Shown here in pieces: positions 1 through 8,386 of a DNA stretch of 64,000 nucleotides (position 1 is its first letter; each line of letters starts with the position of its first letter). The stretch is from the NCBI GenBank assembly GCA_005879535.1, contig VBKI01000053.1, positions 124,001 through 188,000 of the forward strand, in the 5' to 3' direction. Under the pieces are notes generated by a model, which saw only the letters and a list, made by a program, of their open reading frames with translations, ran no database searches and was not told the origin of the DNA. A program made the position numbers and the translations under genes. The stretch comes from Deltaproteobacteria bacterium (lineage in GTDB: Bacteria; Myxococcota; Myxococcia; Myxococcales; 40CM-4-68-19).

Positions 1-293
1 ATCACTTCGCCGGGCAACTCCCGCGCCGTCGAGGCGCCGACGGCGGCGAGCGGCAATCCGGGGTTGCCGCAGAGCGCGAGCAAACGCCGCGCGGCGTGAG
101 GCGACGCGATCACGAGCAGGTCGGCGACCTTCTCGCGGACGACGGTGACGATTCGGCCGACGTCCGGCCCGTCCTCGAAGGCGATGCAAGGCATCCGGAC
201 CGGGATCGCCCCCCGCTCCCGCAAGAGCGTCTCCAGCTCGGCGGCATCCTCCACCGCGCGCGTGACCAGCACGCGGGCCCCGGCGAGCGTCAA
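1..293 (-). CDS. hemD: Uroporphyrinogen-III synthase, N-terminal part (cut by window edge)
   Basis: The product would cyclise hydroxymethylbilane to uroporphyrinogen III, the step after HemC in cytoplasmic tetrapyrrole synthesis. The visible residues begin MTLAGARVLVTRA, the usual first strand of HemD, and continue with an ELETLLRERGA helix and a VIASPHAARRL segment typical of the family. The start is a TTG whose bases overlap the hemC stop (TTGA), so the two are translationally coupled. About 97 codons are visible; the 3' end lies outside the window. Identification rests on the N-terminal motif plus position directly after hemA-hemC. Confidence 0.8.
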   Translation of the reverse strand, partial: MTLAGARVLVTRAVEDAAELETLLRERGAIPVRMPCIAFEDGPDVGRIVTVVREKVADLLVIASPHAARRLLALCGNPGLPLAAVGASTARELPGEV

Positions 294-1294
294 GCGCGCT
301 TCGGCGCGGGCAGCCCCGAGGCCTGCGACCGCGCCGCCTCCAACAGCGGCGCTCCGCCCTTGTCGAGCAGCGCCTCGGCGACGCTCTTGCCCAGCGCCTC
401 GGGGCCCGTCGCCGATCCGCGCATCTCCGCGCGCACCACGATGACACCTCCCTTGCCATCGGGACCGCCGAGCGCCGCACGAAGCCAGATGCGATCGCCT
501 TCCAGCAGGCCGTACGCGGCGACGGGAACCGTGCAGCCTCCCGCCAGCCGGGCAAGGACCGCGCGCTCGGCGCGGACGCAGCGCGCGGTCGGGGCGTCGT
601 CGAGCGGCGCCGTCGCCTCGAGACCCGGCGAGCCTCGCAGCGTCTCGATGGCGAGGGCTCCCTGCCCCGCCGCCGGCAGCGAAAGCTCTGGCGGGAGGAT
701 CTCGGTCACCTCCCCGTCGAGGCCAAGACGGCGCAGGCCCGCGAGCGCGAGAACGACGGCGTCGAGAGGCCCCTGCGGATCTCCCTCGGCCGGCCGCACT
801 TCGACGCCGCCGCGGACCACCGTCGCTCCGGTCGCGCGGGCGAGGCGCGTCTGCACGTTCCCGCGGACGGGCACGACGATCAGATCGGGTCGCTCGGCCA
901 GGAGCTGGACGGCGCGGCGCAGCGAGCTCGTGCCCACGCGCGCTCCGCGAGGAAGGTTCGCGAACCGCTTCGCGAACGGCGCGACCAAGGCGTCGCGCGG
1001 ATCCTCCCGGGCGCAAAAAGCGCTGAGCACGAACGCGTCGGAAATCGCGAACGGCACGTCTTTCGCGCTGTGTACGGCCAGGTCGGCGCGCCGATCCGCG
1101 AGCGCCTGCTCCAGGTCCTTGACGAAGAGGCCTTTACCGCCGGCTTCGGCAAGCGATCGGTCGAGAATCCGGTCACCTTCGGTGGATATGGGCAAGAGCT
1201 CGCAGGCGTGCCCGCGCTCCCGCAGCCATCCCCCGACGCGCTCGGCCTGCCACAGCGCGAGCGCGCTCTTGCGCGTCGCGATACGGAGATTCAC
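290..1294 (-). CDS. hemC: Porphobilinogen deaminase (hydroxymethylbilane synthase)
   Basis: Condenses four porphobilinogen molecules into hydroxymethylbilane in the cytoplasm. The 334-residue length is slightly above the usual 310. The N-terminus (RIATRKSALALWQAE) and the VHSAKDVP segment are family signatures, and the cysteine in ARLAGGCTVPVAAY is the expected attachment site for the dipyrromethane cofactor. The GTG start overlaps the hemA stop as GTGA, and the stop overlaps the hemD start, so hemA-hemC-hemD form one tightly coupled unit. Confidence 0.95.
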   Translation of the reverse strand: MNLRIATRKSALALWQAERVGGWLRERGHACELLPISTEGDRILDRSLAEAGGKGLFVKDLEQALADRRADLAVHSAKDVPFAISDAFVLSAFCAREDPRDALVAPFAKRFANLPRGARVGTSSLRRAVQLLAERPDLIVVPVRGNVQTRLARATGATVVRGGVEVRPAEGDPQGPLDAVVLALAGLRRLGLDGEVTEILPPELSLPAAGQGALAIETLRGSPGLEATAPLDDAPTARCVRAERAVLARLAGGCTVPVAAYGLLEGDRIWLRAALGGPDGKGGVIVVRAEMRGSATGPEALGKSVAEALLDKGGAPLLEAARSQASGLPAPKRA

Positions 1295-2613
1295 CGCCGC
1301 CTCAACAGCGGCAGCACGGCCCCGTCGTCGCCGCGTTGCTTGTCCACGGTCGTCGCTTTCGTCGCCGACGCGGGCTGCGGCTCTCCGTCGAGCCCGAACA
1401 ATTCGGCGGCGGCGTCGCCCAGGGGGCCCTGCCCTGCTTCGGCCCGGAGGCGGCTCGTGGGCGCGTGGAGGAGCTTGTTGACGATGGCGCTCGCCATGGC
1501 CCGCACCGTCTTTTGCTGCTTCTCGTCGAGCCCGTTCAGCGCCGCGAGCGTCTTCTCGGCCTCGGCGCGCGCGAGCGACTCGGCGTGCGCCCGCAGCCGC
1601 GCGAGCACCGGCACCGCGGCCCGCTCGCGCGACATCGTCAGGAAGGCCTTCAGCTCCTCCTCGACGATCTCCTCCGCCTTTCCCACGTGCGCCGCGCGCA
1701 GATCGCGGTTCTGCGCGGCGACGCGCTCGAGATCGTCGAGATCGTAGACGTAGACGTTCTCCAGCTCGTTCGCGCTCGGCTCGACATTGCGGGGCAGCGT
1801 CAGGTCGACGAGGAAGATCGGCCTGTAGCGCCGCGCCTTGAGCGCCTTCGCCATCATGTCGCGGGTCACCACTGCCTGGGACGCGCTGGTGGAGCAGATG
1901 GCGACGTCGGCGCGCTCCAGCAGGGCCGGCAACTCCGCCAGCGAAACGTGGACTCCGCCTGCCTCGCGGGCCAGCTCCTCCGCGTGCTGCGGGCTGCGGT
2001 TGGCCATCAGCAGCTCGCGGGCGCCGGCGGAGCGGAGCTCTCGGGCGGCCAGCTGCGCCATCTCGCCCGCGCCGAGGAGCAGGATGGAACGCCCCTCGAG
2101 ATTGCCGAGAAGCTTGTGGGCGAGCTGGACGGCGACGCTGGAGACGGACACGGCGCCGCGCGCGATCTCCGTTTCCGTGCGGACGCGCTTCGCGGCCGTC
2201 GTGGCGCGGGCCAGCGCCTGGGAGAGTTCCGGACCGAGCGCCCCTGCCCGCTGCGCCTGGAGGGCGGCATCCTTCACCTGGCCGAGGATCTGCGCCTCGC
2301 CCACCACCATCGAATCGAGGCTCGCGGTGACGCGGAAGAGATGGCGAAGCGCCTCCTCTTCGAACCGGCAGACGGCGTGCGGCGCCGCGACGGGGCCGAA
2401 CGTCTCCAGCAAGTCCTGGGCCGCGGCGCGCGTCTCGGCGATGGCGAAGATCTCGAGCCGGTTGCAGGTGGAGACGAGCAGCGCCTCGCGCACGCCGGGA
2501 AGCGCCTTCAGGTCGCGCAGGTGGCCTTCGATCTGTTCGGGTCGCACGGCGACCTGCTCGCGCACCGCGATGGGCGCCTGCTTGTGCGAGAGGCCGACGC
2601 AGATCAGCGTCAT
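1291..2613 (-). CDS. hemA: Glutamyl-tRNA reductase
   Basis: First committed enzyme of the C5 heme pathway: reduces glutamyl-tRNA to glutamate-1-semialdehyde with NADPH. The 440-residue protein starts MTLICVGLSHKQAPI, carries the active-site motif STCNRLEIF, a Rossmann segment (LLLGAGEMAQLAA) and a C-terminal helical dimerisation region. The ATG at 2611-2613 was chosen because homology starts there, although the frame stays open far upstream. It overlaps the stop of the upstream cytochrome assembly gene (ATGA). HemA beside a CcsA/HemX-type membrane protein is a common bacterial arrangement. Confidence 0.95.
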   Translation of the reverse strand: MTLICVGLSHKQAPIAVREQVAVRPEQIEGHLRDLKALPGVREALLVSTCNRLEIFAIAETRAAAQDLLETFGPVAAPHAVCRFEEEALRHLFRVTASLDSMVVGEAQILGQVKDAALQAQRAGALGPELSQALARATTAAKRVRTETEIARGAVSVSSVAVQLAHKLLGNLEGRSILLLGAGEMAQLAARELRSAGARELLMANRSPQHAEELAREAGGVHVSLAELPALLERADVAICSTSASQAVVTRDMMAKALKARRYRPIFLVDLTLPRNVEPSANELENVYVYDLDDLERVAAQNRDLRAAHVGKAEEIVEEELKAFLTMSRERAAVPVLARLRAHAESLARAEAEKTLAALNGLDEKQQKTVRAMASAIVNKLLHAPTSRLRAEAGQGPLGDAAAELFGLDGEPQPASATKATTVDKQRGDDGAVLPLLRRR

Positions 2614-3440
2614 GTTGCGCTCCCGCTCAGCGCCGGCGCCGCGCTGAGCAAACCGGCATAGGTCCCGATCAGAAGGACGAATCCCGCCACCACCAGCATC
2701 GCTACGCGGCGGCCGCGCCAGCCGGCGACCAGCCTCGCCTGGATCATCGAGGCGAAAAGCGCCCAGGCGAGGACCGCGAAGCCCTGCTTGGGCGCGATGG
2801 GGAAGGTCAACCCGGTGGCCTCGCGGGAGACCAGCGAGCCGGTGGCGATGGCCAGCGAGAGGAAAACGAATCCCCAGACGGCGAGGCGATACCCGGCGCG
2901 GTCGAGGAGGTCGAGCGAGGGCAGGCGCGCGAAGAGCCGGCCGGGCCGCTTGCTCTTCATCTGCCTCTCGCTCGCCAGGTAGAGGATGGCGAGGCCGAAG
3001 GCCAGCGCCAGCACCGCGGTTCCCAGCGCAGCGGCGCCGACGTGGATGAAGAGAAGGATGCTGTGCGAGACCTCCGGCGCGATCGCCCGGGCGTTCGACT
3101 CGACGAGGTGGGCGGGGACCATCACGGCCACCGTGAAGGGAGCGACGAACGCGCCGGCGACGGGCAGCTCGTAGCGGAAGTCGAGCACCAGATATCCCGC
3201 CACCGTCACTGCCGCGAGCAGGCTGAAGAGCTGTCCGCCCTTCCAGGCAGGGACACCCAGACCTGCTCCGGCGACGCCGAGCGAAACCCCGAACGCCGCG
3301 AAATGAACCACGACGCCGATGGCGAGCAGCGCGCGTCCGGCGCGGGCGAGACGCGTCTGCGGGCGGACGAGCCAGGTGAGAAAGGCAGCGGCGGCGGCCG
3401 CGTAGGCCACGAGCGCGATGTGGACGAGGATGGTGGCCAT
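2610..3440 (-). CDS. Cytochrome c assembly protein, CcsA/HemX type
   Basis: Integral membrane protein of 276 residues with about eight hydrophobic segments. It belongs to the family of CcsA/CcmC/HemX heme-handling proteins. A conserved histidine lies in LLFIHVGAAALGTAVLAL and a second region reads YRLAVWGFVFLSLAIATGSL. Members next to hemA are usually called HemX and either help cytochrome c maturation or affect HemA level. The stop codon overlaps the hemA start, which indicates co-translation. It could be a true CcsA partner of a ResB protein encoded elsewhere; no ResB is seen here. Confidence 0.8.
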   Translation of the reverse strand: MATILVHIALVAYAAAAAAFLTWLVRPQTRLARAGRALLAIGVVVHFAAFGVSLGVAGAGLGVPAWKGGQLFSLLAAVTVAGYLVLDFRYELPVAGAFVAPFTVAVMVPAHLVESNARAIAPEVSHSILLFIHVGAAALGTAVLALAFGLAILYLASERQMKSKRPGRLFARLPSLDLLDRAGYRLAVWGFVFLSLAIATGSLVSREATGLTFPIAPKQGFAVLAWALFASMIQARLVAGWRGRRVAMLVVAGFVLLIGTYAGLLSAAPALSGSAT

Positions 3441-3449
3441 CGCGGCTGC

Positions 3450-3902
3450 CTACAGGTTTTCGAGCAAGAACTGCTCCAGCATGTCCTGCTCCTCGTCGCC
3501 TTTCTTTTCGCCCTGCGTCCCCTGCGGATTCGACGCTGGATTTGCTCCTGCCGCTTTCGTCGCCGGAGCGGACCCGGGTTGCTGCGACGCGGCCGCGGCA
3601 CGGCGCAGCGCGTTCGCGTCGGCGAGAAACCCCTGCTGCACCTGATAGGCACTCTCGCCGAGGATCACCGACTCCATGTAGTGTTCGGCGCCCATCTGCT
3701 TGAGCGCGTCGGTGGTCTTCACCTTCGCCAGCAGGCCCGCGTTGTCGTCGCCGGCCTCCATCTTGATGAAGCGGACTGCCGGGGTCAGCGCGAAGCTCTT
3801 GTGCTCGCCGAGGATGGTGAGCACGTTGCCGTCCACTTCGATGCGTCCCTGCTCCGACCACCTGTCGAGCACGGACTGGGGAACGAAGAGGTAGTCGGCC
3901 AT
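3450..3902 (-). CDS. Conserved hypothetical protein
   Basis: A 150-residue protein starting MADYLFVPQSVLDRWSEQGR. The first ~100 residues look like a compact, soluble domain; the tail (about 105-140) is a low-complexity stretch rich in A, P, Q, K and E, followed by an acidic-hydrophobic end EEQDMLEQFLLENL. No family is recognised. The internal ATG at 3900-3902 is preferred to the longer open frame, whose extra N-terminus looks non-coding. The gap to the next gene is only 9 bp, so it is probably the first gene of the ccsA-hemA-hemC-hemD unit. Function unknown. Confidence 0.65.
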   Translation of the reverse strand: MADYLFVPQSVLDRWSEQGRIEVDGNVLTILGEHKSFALTPAVRFIKMEAGDDNAGLLAKVKTTDALKQMGAEHYMESVILGESAYQVQQGFLADANALRRAAAASQQPGSAPATKAAGANPASNPQGTQGEKKGDEEQDMLEQFLLENL

Positions 3903-4054
3903 GGGGCGCTGCGCATCCTCGCCGCGCGTCGAACATCCTATCGCGGGCGCGGCTCTTCCGGTTGATACCAGCGACCCCGGGTCACGCGCAATGTGATTGA
4001 CGGGCAGGCGGGCGGGCGGCAGATTCATCAGACCTTGCGAGAGGAGCTCATCGA

Positions 4055-4384
4055 ATGGCGAGCGCGGACGTAGCAACCTTCACCGACGATAACTTCCAGA
4101 GCGAGGTGCTGGGCTCCACGGAGCCCGTACTGGTGGATTTCTGGGCGGCCTGGTGTGGACCGTGCCGCAACCTCGCGCCGCTCGTCGATCAACTGGCGGC
4201 CGAGTACAAGGGCAAGCTGAAGGTCGGCAAGCTGGACGTCGACGCGCACCAGAACGTCCCCCAGAAGTACAACGTGCTGAGCATCCCGACCCTCTTGCTC
4301 TTCAAGAACGGCCAGGTAGCGGACCAGGTCGTGGGGTCGGTGCCGAAGGCGACCCTGGACGCGATGGTCAAGCGGGCGATCTGA
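4055..4384 (+). CDS. trxA: Thioredoxin
   Basis: A 109-residue cytoplasmic thioredoxin that reduces protein disulfides with electrons from thioredoxin reductase. The catalytic motif W-C-G-P-C is at residues 33-37, preceded by the usual VLVDFWAA strand, and the cis-proline loop reads SIPTLLLF. Length and motifs are those of classical TrxA with no signal peptide. A GAGAGG-like ribosome-binding sequence precedes the ATG (gagaggagctcatcgaATG). The stop overlaps the next start (TGATG), so the zinc-ribbon gene downstream is co-transcribed. It could serve as reductant for the peroxiredoxin-like selenoprotein near 11 kb, but that is inference. Confidence 0.95.
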   Translation: MASADVATFTDDNFQSEVLGSTEPVLVDFWAAWCGPCRNLAPLVDQLAAEYKGKLKVGKLDVDAHQNVPQKYNVLSIPTLLLFKNGQVADQVVGSVPKATLDAMVKRAI

Positions 4385-4701
4385 TGGCGAAGGCGAGCGA
4401 CACGGAGGAGGAGTACTTCGCGCGTGAGAACGCGGAGCGGCTGCGCAAGCTCGCCGCCGAGCAGAAGAAGTCACTAGCCGACTCCGAGCGCGAGAAGCTC
4501 CGCAAGCTCCACCACATGCGCTGTCCCAAGTGCGGCATGGAGCTCCAGGAGATCTCCGTGCGCGGCGTGCAGGTCGATCGCTGCTTCGCCTGCAACGGCA
4601 CCTTTCTCGACGCGGGCGAGCTCGAGAAGCTGGCCGGAGGCCAGGGCGAGAACACGGTGATGTCGGCGGTGCTGCGGGTGTTCGGCGGGGGTAAGAAGTA
4701 G
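4384..4701 (+). CDS. Zinc-ribbon (TFIIB-type) protein
   Basis: A 105-residue soluble protein. The first 45 residues are charged and helical (EEEYFARENAERLRKLA). The middle holds two CxxC knuckles, MRCPKCGMEL and DRCFACNGTFLDAGELEKL, the signature of the zf-TFIIB family of small bacterial zinc proteins. The ATG lies inside the trxA stop region (TGATG). The exact role of this family is unknown; pairing with thioredoxin suggests a redox or metal-handling context. The short C-terminal tail ends FGGGKK. Confidence 0.8.
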   Translation: MAKASDTEEEYFARENAERLRKLAAEQKKSLADSEREKLRKLHHMRCPKCGMELQEISVRGVQVDRCFACNGTFLDAGELEKLAGGQGENTVMSAVLRVFGGGKK

Positions 4702-4831
4702 AAGCCCGTCACAGGCCGTGCATGGCCTGCCGCACGACCGCGATTCCGCGGGTCCCAGTCGACGCCCAATCGATTCATGATCCTTCCGACACAGCCCTCC
4801 GGCCGGAAGGGAAAGCGCCTCGTTCAGGCTG

Positions 4832-5941
4832 TCAAAACATGAACCGACGGAGCGAGACGTTGAGGAGGATCCCGATCCCCAGCATGTCCGCCACCACGCT
4901 GCTGCCGCCGTAGCTGAAGAGAGGCAGCGGCACGCCGACCACGGGCAGAAGCCCTGTGACCATGCCCATGTTGATGAAGGCGTGCCAGAAGAAGAGCGCG
5001 GCGACGCCGAGGGAAAGAAAGCTGCCGAACTTGTCGCGGGCGTTCGCCGCCACGTCGAGAGCGGCCAGCACGAGGAACGCGTAGAGCGCGATCAGCACCA
5101 CCCCGCCAAGGAAGCCATGCTCCTCTGCCCAGACGGAGAAGATGAAATCGGTGTGCTGCTCGGGAAGGAACGCGAGCTGGTTCTGCGTTCCTTCGCCCCA
5201 CCCCTTCCCGCTCCACTGCCCGCTACCCACCGCGATCACGCTCTGGATCGCGTGGTACCCGGCGCCTTTTGCGTATGCCTCCGGGTTGAGGAACGTCAGC
5301 AGACGCTGCTTCTGGTAGTCCTTGAGGAACCGGCTCCAGGCGAACACCGCCGCAGCGGCCCCTCCGGCGAGCATGATCACCACGTCGCGCCACTTCACCT
5401 TGGCGAACATCACCATGGTCATGGCGATGGCGAAGGTGACGAGCGCGGTGCCGAGGTCCGGCTGCTTCATCACCAGCGCGACGGGGATGAGGATCACCGC
5501 GAACGGCCGCAGCAGATCGAGGATGCCGTAATGTCCCTTGCGCAATCCCGTCTCGTCGCGGGCAAACCAGCGGGCGAGCAGGATGATCACCGCCAGCTTG
5601 ACGAACTCGCTGGGCTGCACCTGCATGGAGCCGATCTGCAGCCAGCGACGGGCGCCGAGCACCTTCTTTCCGAAGAAGGCGACTCCGGCGAGGAGGCCGA
5701 GGGCGGCGACGTAGCCGGGCCAGGCCACCGTCTGCAGCCAGCGGTAGTCGATGAGCAGCAGGAGCGCGACGAAGACGCCGCCCACCAGCATCCAGCGGAA
5801 CTGCACGAGCGCCATGATCACCGGCGCGTTCTTGGTCGCCGAGGCGAGATTCCAGACGCCCAGGGAGCAGATGATCAGCGTGCACAGCAGCAGGGGCCAG
5901 TGCAGGTTGTCCAGCTTCTTTTCGGTTACGCCGAGCGACAT
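4832..5941 (-). CDS. rodA: Rod-shape peptidoglycan glycosyltransferase RodA
   Basis: SEDS-family polytopic membrane protein of 369 residues with about ten hydrophobic segments. It polymerises lipid II into glycan strands during cell elongation, working with the transpeptidase encoded just upstream. Family signatures seen are GARRWLQIG, the VQPSEFVKLAVI helix, KQPDLGTALV, the ESF-like EQHTDFIFSVWAEEHGF segment and the C-terminal LPLFSYGGSSVVADM. Only 1 bp separates its ATG from the mrdA stop. It is the last gene of mreC-mreD-mrdA-rodA. Confidence 0.95.
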   Translation of the reverse strand: MSLGVTEKKLDNLHWPLLLCTLIICSLGVWNLASATKNAPVIMALVQFRWMLVGGVFVALLLLIDYRWLQTVAWPGYVAALGLLAGVAFFGKKVLGARRWLQIGSMQVQPSEFVKLAVIILLARWFARDETGLRKGHYGILDLLRPFAVILIPVALVMKQPDLGTALVTFAIAMTMVMFAKVKWRDVVIMLAGGAAAAVFAWSRFLKDYQKQRLLTFLNPEAYAKGAGYHAIQSVIAVGSGQWSGKGWGEGTQNQLAFLPEQHTDFIFSVWAEEHGFLGGVVLIALYAFLVLAALDVAANARDKFGSFLSLGVAALFFWHAFINMGMVTGLLPVVGVPLPLFSYGGSSVVADMLGIGILLNVSLRRFMF

Positions 5942-5942
5942 G

Positions 5943-7877
5943 TCACTGCACCACCGAGCTGGTTGCGAGCGGCGGGGCCGGCAGCACCGGGGCCGGAGCG
6001 GCGTCCTCGCGCTTCATCTTGAAGTACGCGGAGACGATCTTCGCCGCCGCCGGCGCCGCCGCCTCCGCTCCCCAACCGCCGTGCTCGTTGAGCACGACCA
6101 CCACGATCTCCGGGTCGTTGGCGGGCGCGAAGGCCACGAACCAGGCATGGTCGCGCGAGAAGTACGCCTGCGTCGTGGGATCGAGCTTCTGCTTCTGCCC
6201 GAGCTTCATCACCTGCGCCGTTCCCGTCTTCCCGGCCATCTCCACGTCCTGCAGCCGGGAGCGCCAGCCGGTCCCGCCCGGCTCGTTCACCACCGCGAAG
6301 AGGGCGCCGCGAACCGCCTCCAGCGACGTTTCTCGAAGGCCCAGCTTGCGGACCACCTGCGGCTCGAAATCGCGGATCACCTTCCCGTCCGGTGCTTCGA
6401 TCCGGCGGACGATCTGGGGAAGCAGGATGTCCCCGCCGTTGGCAACGGCGGCGTACGCCACCACCTGCTGCAGCGGGGTGACGTTGATCTCTCCCTGGCC
6501 GATGGCGGCGTTGATCGCGTGGGCGCGGGCGCTGCCGCTCTCCGGCGTGATGGTCTTCGAGTCGGGGATGATGCCGGGGATCTCGCGTCCCAGATCGAGG
6601 CCGGTCGGCTGCCCGTAGCCGAATCGTCTCGCCATGTCCGCGACGGCGTCGAGGCCGGCGCGATCTCCCACCGAGTAGTAGTAGACGTCGCACGACTGGG
6701 CCAGCGCGTGCCTGAGATCGAGCGAGCCGTGGCCCTGCGGCTTGTCGCAGCGCCAGCGGTGGTTGCCCATGGTGTAGCTGCCGCCGCAGAAGACGCTGCT
6801 TTCCGGGTTGATCACGCCGTTCTCCAGACCGACGAACGAGATGATGGTCTTGAACGTCGACCCCGGGTGGTAGTTCTCGTTCATCACCCGGTTCAGCATC
6901 GGCTTGAGCGGATCTTCGGAGATGGCCTTCAGCTCCGCCCGGCTGATGCGGCCGGACATCTTGTTCGAGTCGAACGAGGGACGCGACACCATGGCGAGGA
7001 TGAAGCCGGTCTTCGCTTCCATCGCTACGACGGCGCCTGCGCGTCCGGGAAATGCGGTGTCGGCGGCGCGCTGGAGCTTCTCGTCCACCGAGAGCACCAG
7101 GTTGTTGCCCGGGGTGGCCGGCACCAGGCGCTCGTTCTCAGGGATGAGCGCCTCCTGCGTGTCCTTGTCGAGCTCGCGGCCCTTCGCGTCGACGGCGATG
7201 TTCTGCTTGCCGTCGGCGCCGCGCAGGTCGCGCTCCCAGCGCCGCTCCAGCCCCCGCCTCCCGATGGTCTGACCGCGCCGGTATTCGGGATGGTCGTCGA
7301 GCTCGTCGGGCGTGACTTCGCTCATGTAGCCGAGCACGTGCCCCATGCTCAGGGGGGCGTGGTAGGAGCGGTGCGGCGTGGGGATGAGGTTGACGCAGCT
7401 CATCTCGGTCTTGTGCGCCTCCAGCACGTCGACCTGATCGCGCGGGATGTCCAGCATCACCAGATAAGGCTTGAAACGCTCCAGCTTGTCCTTGCTGAAC
7501 CAGCTCTTCTGGTAGTCGGCCTTGATCCGCTCGACGTCGTCCTGCCCGAGCCGGAGGTAGGCCTGGAGCTTCTCGATCACTTCGTCGCGCTCCTTGCCCT
7601 TGCAGAACGCCGGCGTGAGGAAGACGTCGAACGAGGGACGGTTGTCGACGAGCGTGCGCCCCTTGCGGTCCTTGATCACGCCGCGGTCCGCCGGAACGAA
7701 CAGCGACTTGCGGAAGTTGGCGATGGACTGCGCCCCGTAGACGTCGCCGCGCAGGATCTGCAGCTGGTAGAGGCGCACGACCAGCACCAGCATGGAGCAG
7801 ACGACGATCAGCGCGCCCAGCGCAGCGCGCGGGCGGATCTCGCGGATGTCGTCGGCGTCGCGCCGGACGAGCATCAT
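5943..7877 (-). CDS. mrdA: Penicillin-binding protein 2 (elongation transpeptidase)
   Basis: A 644-residue class B penicillin-binding protein that crosslinks peptidoglycan during lateral wall growth as partner of RodA. A single N-terminal transmembrane helix (ALGALIVVCSMLVLVVRLYQL) is followed by a dimerisation domain with the conserved RGVIKDRKG motif. The transpeptidase domain carries the SxxK serine in HPGSTFKTI, the SxN-type motif in QSCDVYYY and the KTG box in AGKTGTAQV. The start overlaps the mreD stop by 4 bp. The tail contains an A/P-rich extension. Confidence 0.95.
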   Translation of the reverse strand: MMLVRRDADDIREIRPRAALGALIVVCSMLVLVVRLYQLQILRGDVYGAQSIANFRKSLFVPADRGVIKDRKGRTLVDNRPSFDVFLTPAFCKGKERDEVIEKLQAYLRLGQDDVERIKADYQKSWFSKDKLERFKPYLVMLDIPRDQVDVLEAHKTEMSCVNLIPTPHRSYHAPLSMGHVLGYMSEVTPDELDDHPEYRRGQTIGRRGLERRWERDLRGADGKQNIAVDAKGRELDKDTQEALIPENERLVPATPGNNLVLSVDEKLQRAADTAFPGRAGAVVAMEAKTGFILAMVSRPSFDSNKMSGRISRAELKAISEDPLKPMLNRVMNENYHPGSTFKTIISFVGLENGVINPESSVFCGGSYTMGNHRWRCDKPQGHGSLDLRHALAQSCDVYYYSVGDRAGLDAVADMARRFGYGQPTGLDLGREIPGIIPDSKTITPESGSARAHAINAAIGQGEINVTPLQQVVAYAAVANGGDILLPQIVRRIEAPDGKVIRDFEPQVVRKLGLRETSLEAVRGALFAVVNEPGGTGWRSRLQDVEMAGKTGTAQVMKLGQKQKLDPTTQAYFSRDHAWFVAFAPANDPEIVVVVLNEHGGWGAEAAAPAAAKIVSAYFKMKREDAAPAPVLPAPPLATSSVVQ

Positions 7878-8386
7878 CGGAGGCCCCCCGGCGCTTCCTC
7901 GCCATGCTGGAACCCGGCGTCCACGCGGCGGAGCACCGCGAAGACCAGCGGCGCGGCGAGAGCGGTGCCGAACGCCGACCAGAACATGGGCCCGAGCTCG
8001 AAGTGCATCCCCGCGCCGGTGAAGAAGCCGAAGATCAGCGTCGCGAGCAGCGAATGGCCGAGGCTGGCGCCGAACGCCACGGCGGCGGACTGGATGCCGC
8101 CCTCGGTGCGCAGGGCAGCGCCGGCGGTCCGCACCACCACGAAGGTGAGGACGGCGAGGAAGGTGTAGAGAAATGCAGGCGTCGCCGAGGTCAGATCGGA
8201 GAGATAACCGACGGCGGCCGAAAGCGCCGCGCCCTCCATCACGTCATCGCGCAAGGCGAGATAGAGCACGACGATCAGGAGCAGATCCGGCCGCGCCGTC
8301 TTGAGGTGCAACAGGTGCGGGATCACCGACTCGAGGATGGTCAGCACCAATGCGACGAGGAGGACCAGCGCGGCGCGCAGCTTCAC
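7874..8386 (-). CDS. mreD: Rod-shape-determining protein MreD
   Basis: A 170-residue, mostly hydrophobic protein with about five predicted membrane helices, matching the size and topology of MreD, a member of the elongasome that links MreC to the wall synthases. Sequence conservation in this family is weak; the helical layout, the segment RPDLLLIVVLYLALRDD, and the location between mreC and mrdA with 4-bp overlaps on both sides make the assignment. Confidence 0.88.
   Translation of the reverse strand: MKLRAALVLLVALVLTILESVIPHLLHLKTARPDLLLIVVLYLALRDDVMEGAALSAAVGYLSDLTSATPAFLYTFLAVLTFVVVRTAGAALRTEGGIQSAAVAFGASLGHSLLATLIFGFFTGAGMHFELGPMFWSAFGTALAAPLVFAVLRRVDAGFQHGEEAPGGLR

Noticed and set aside
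1291-3936. 881-residue open frame ending with HemA
   Set aside because: The upstream half overlaps two real genes in other frames; HemA homology begins at 2613.
4713-4728. AGGCC-GTGCAT-GGCCT hairpin as terminator between the zinc-ribbon gene and rodA
   Set aside because: The stem is only 5 bp and no T-tract follows on either strand; too weak to call.
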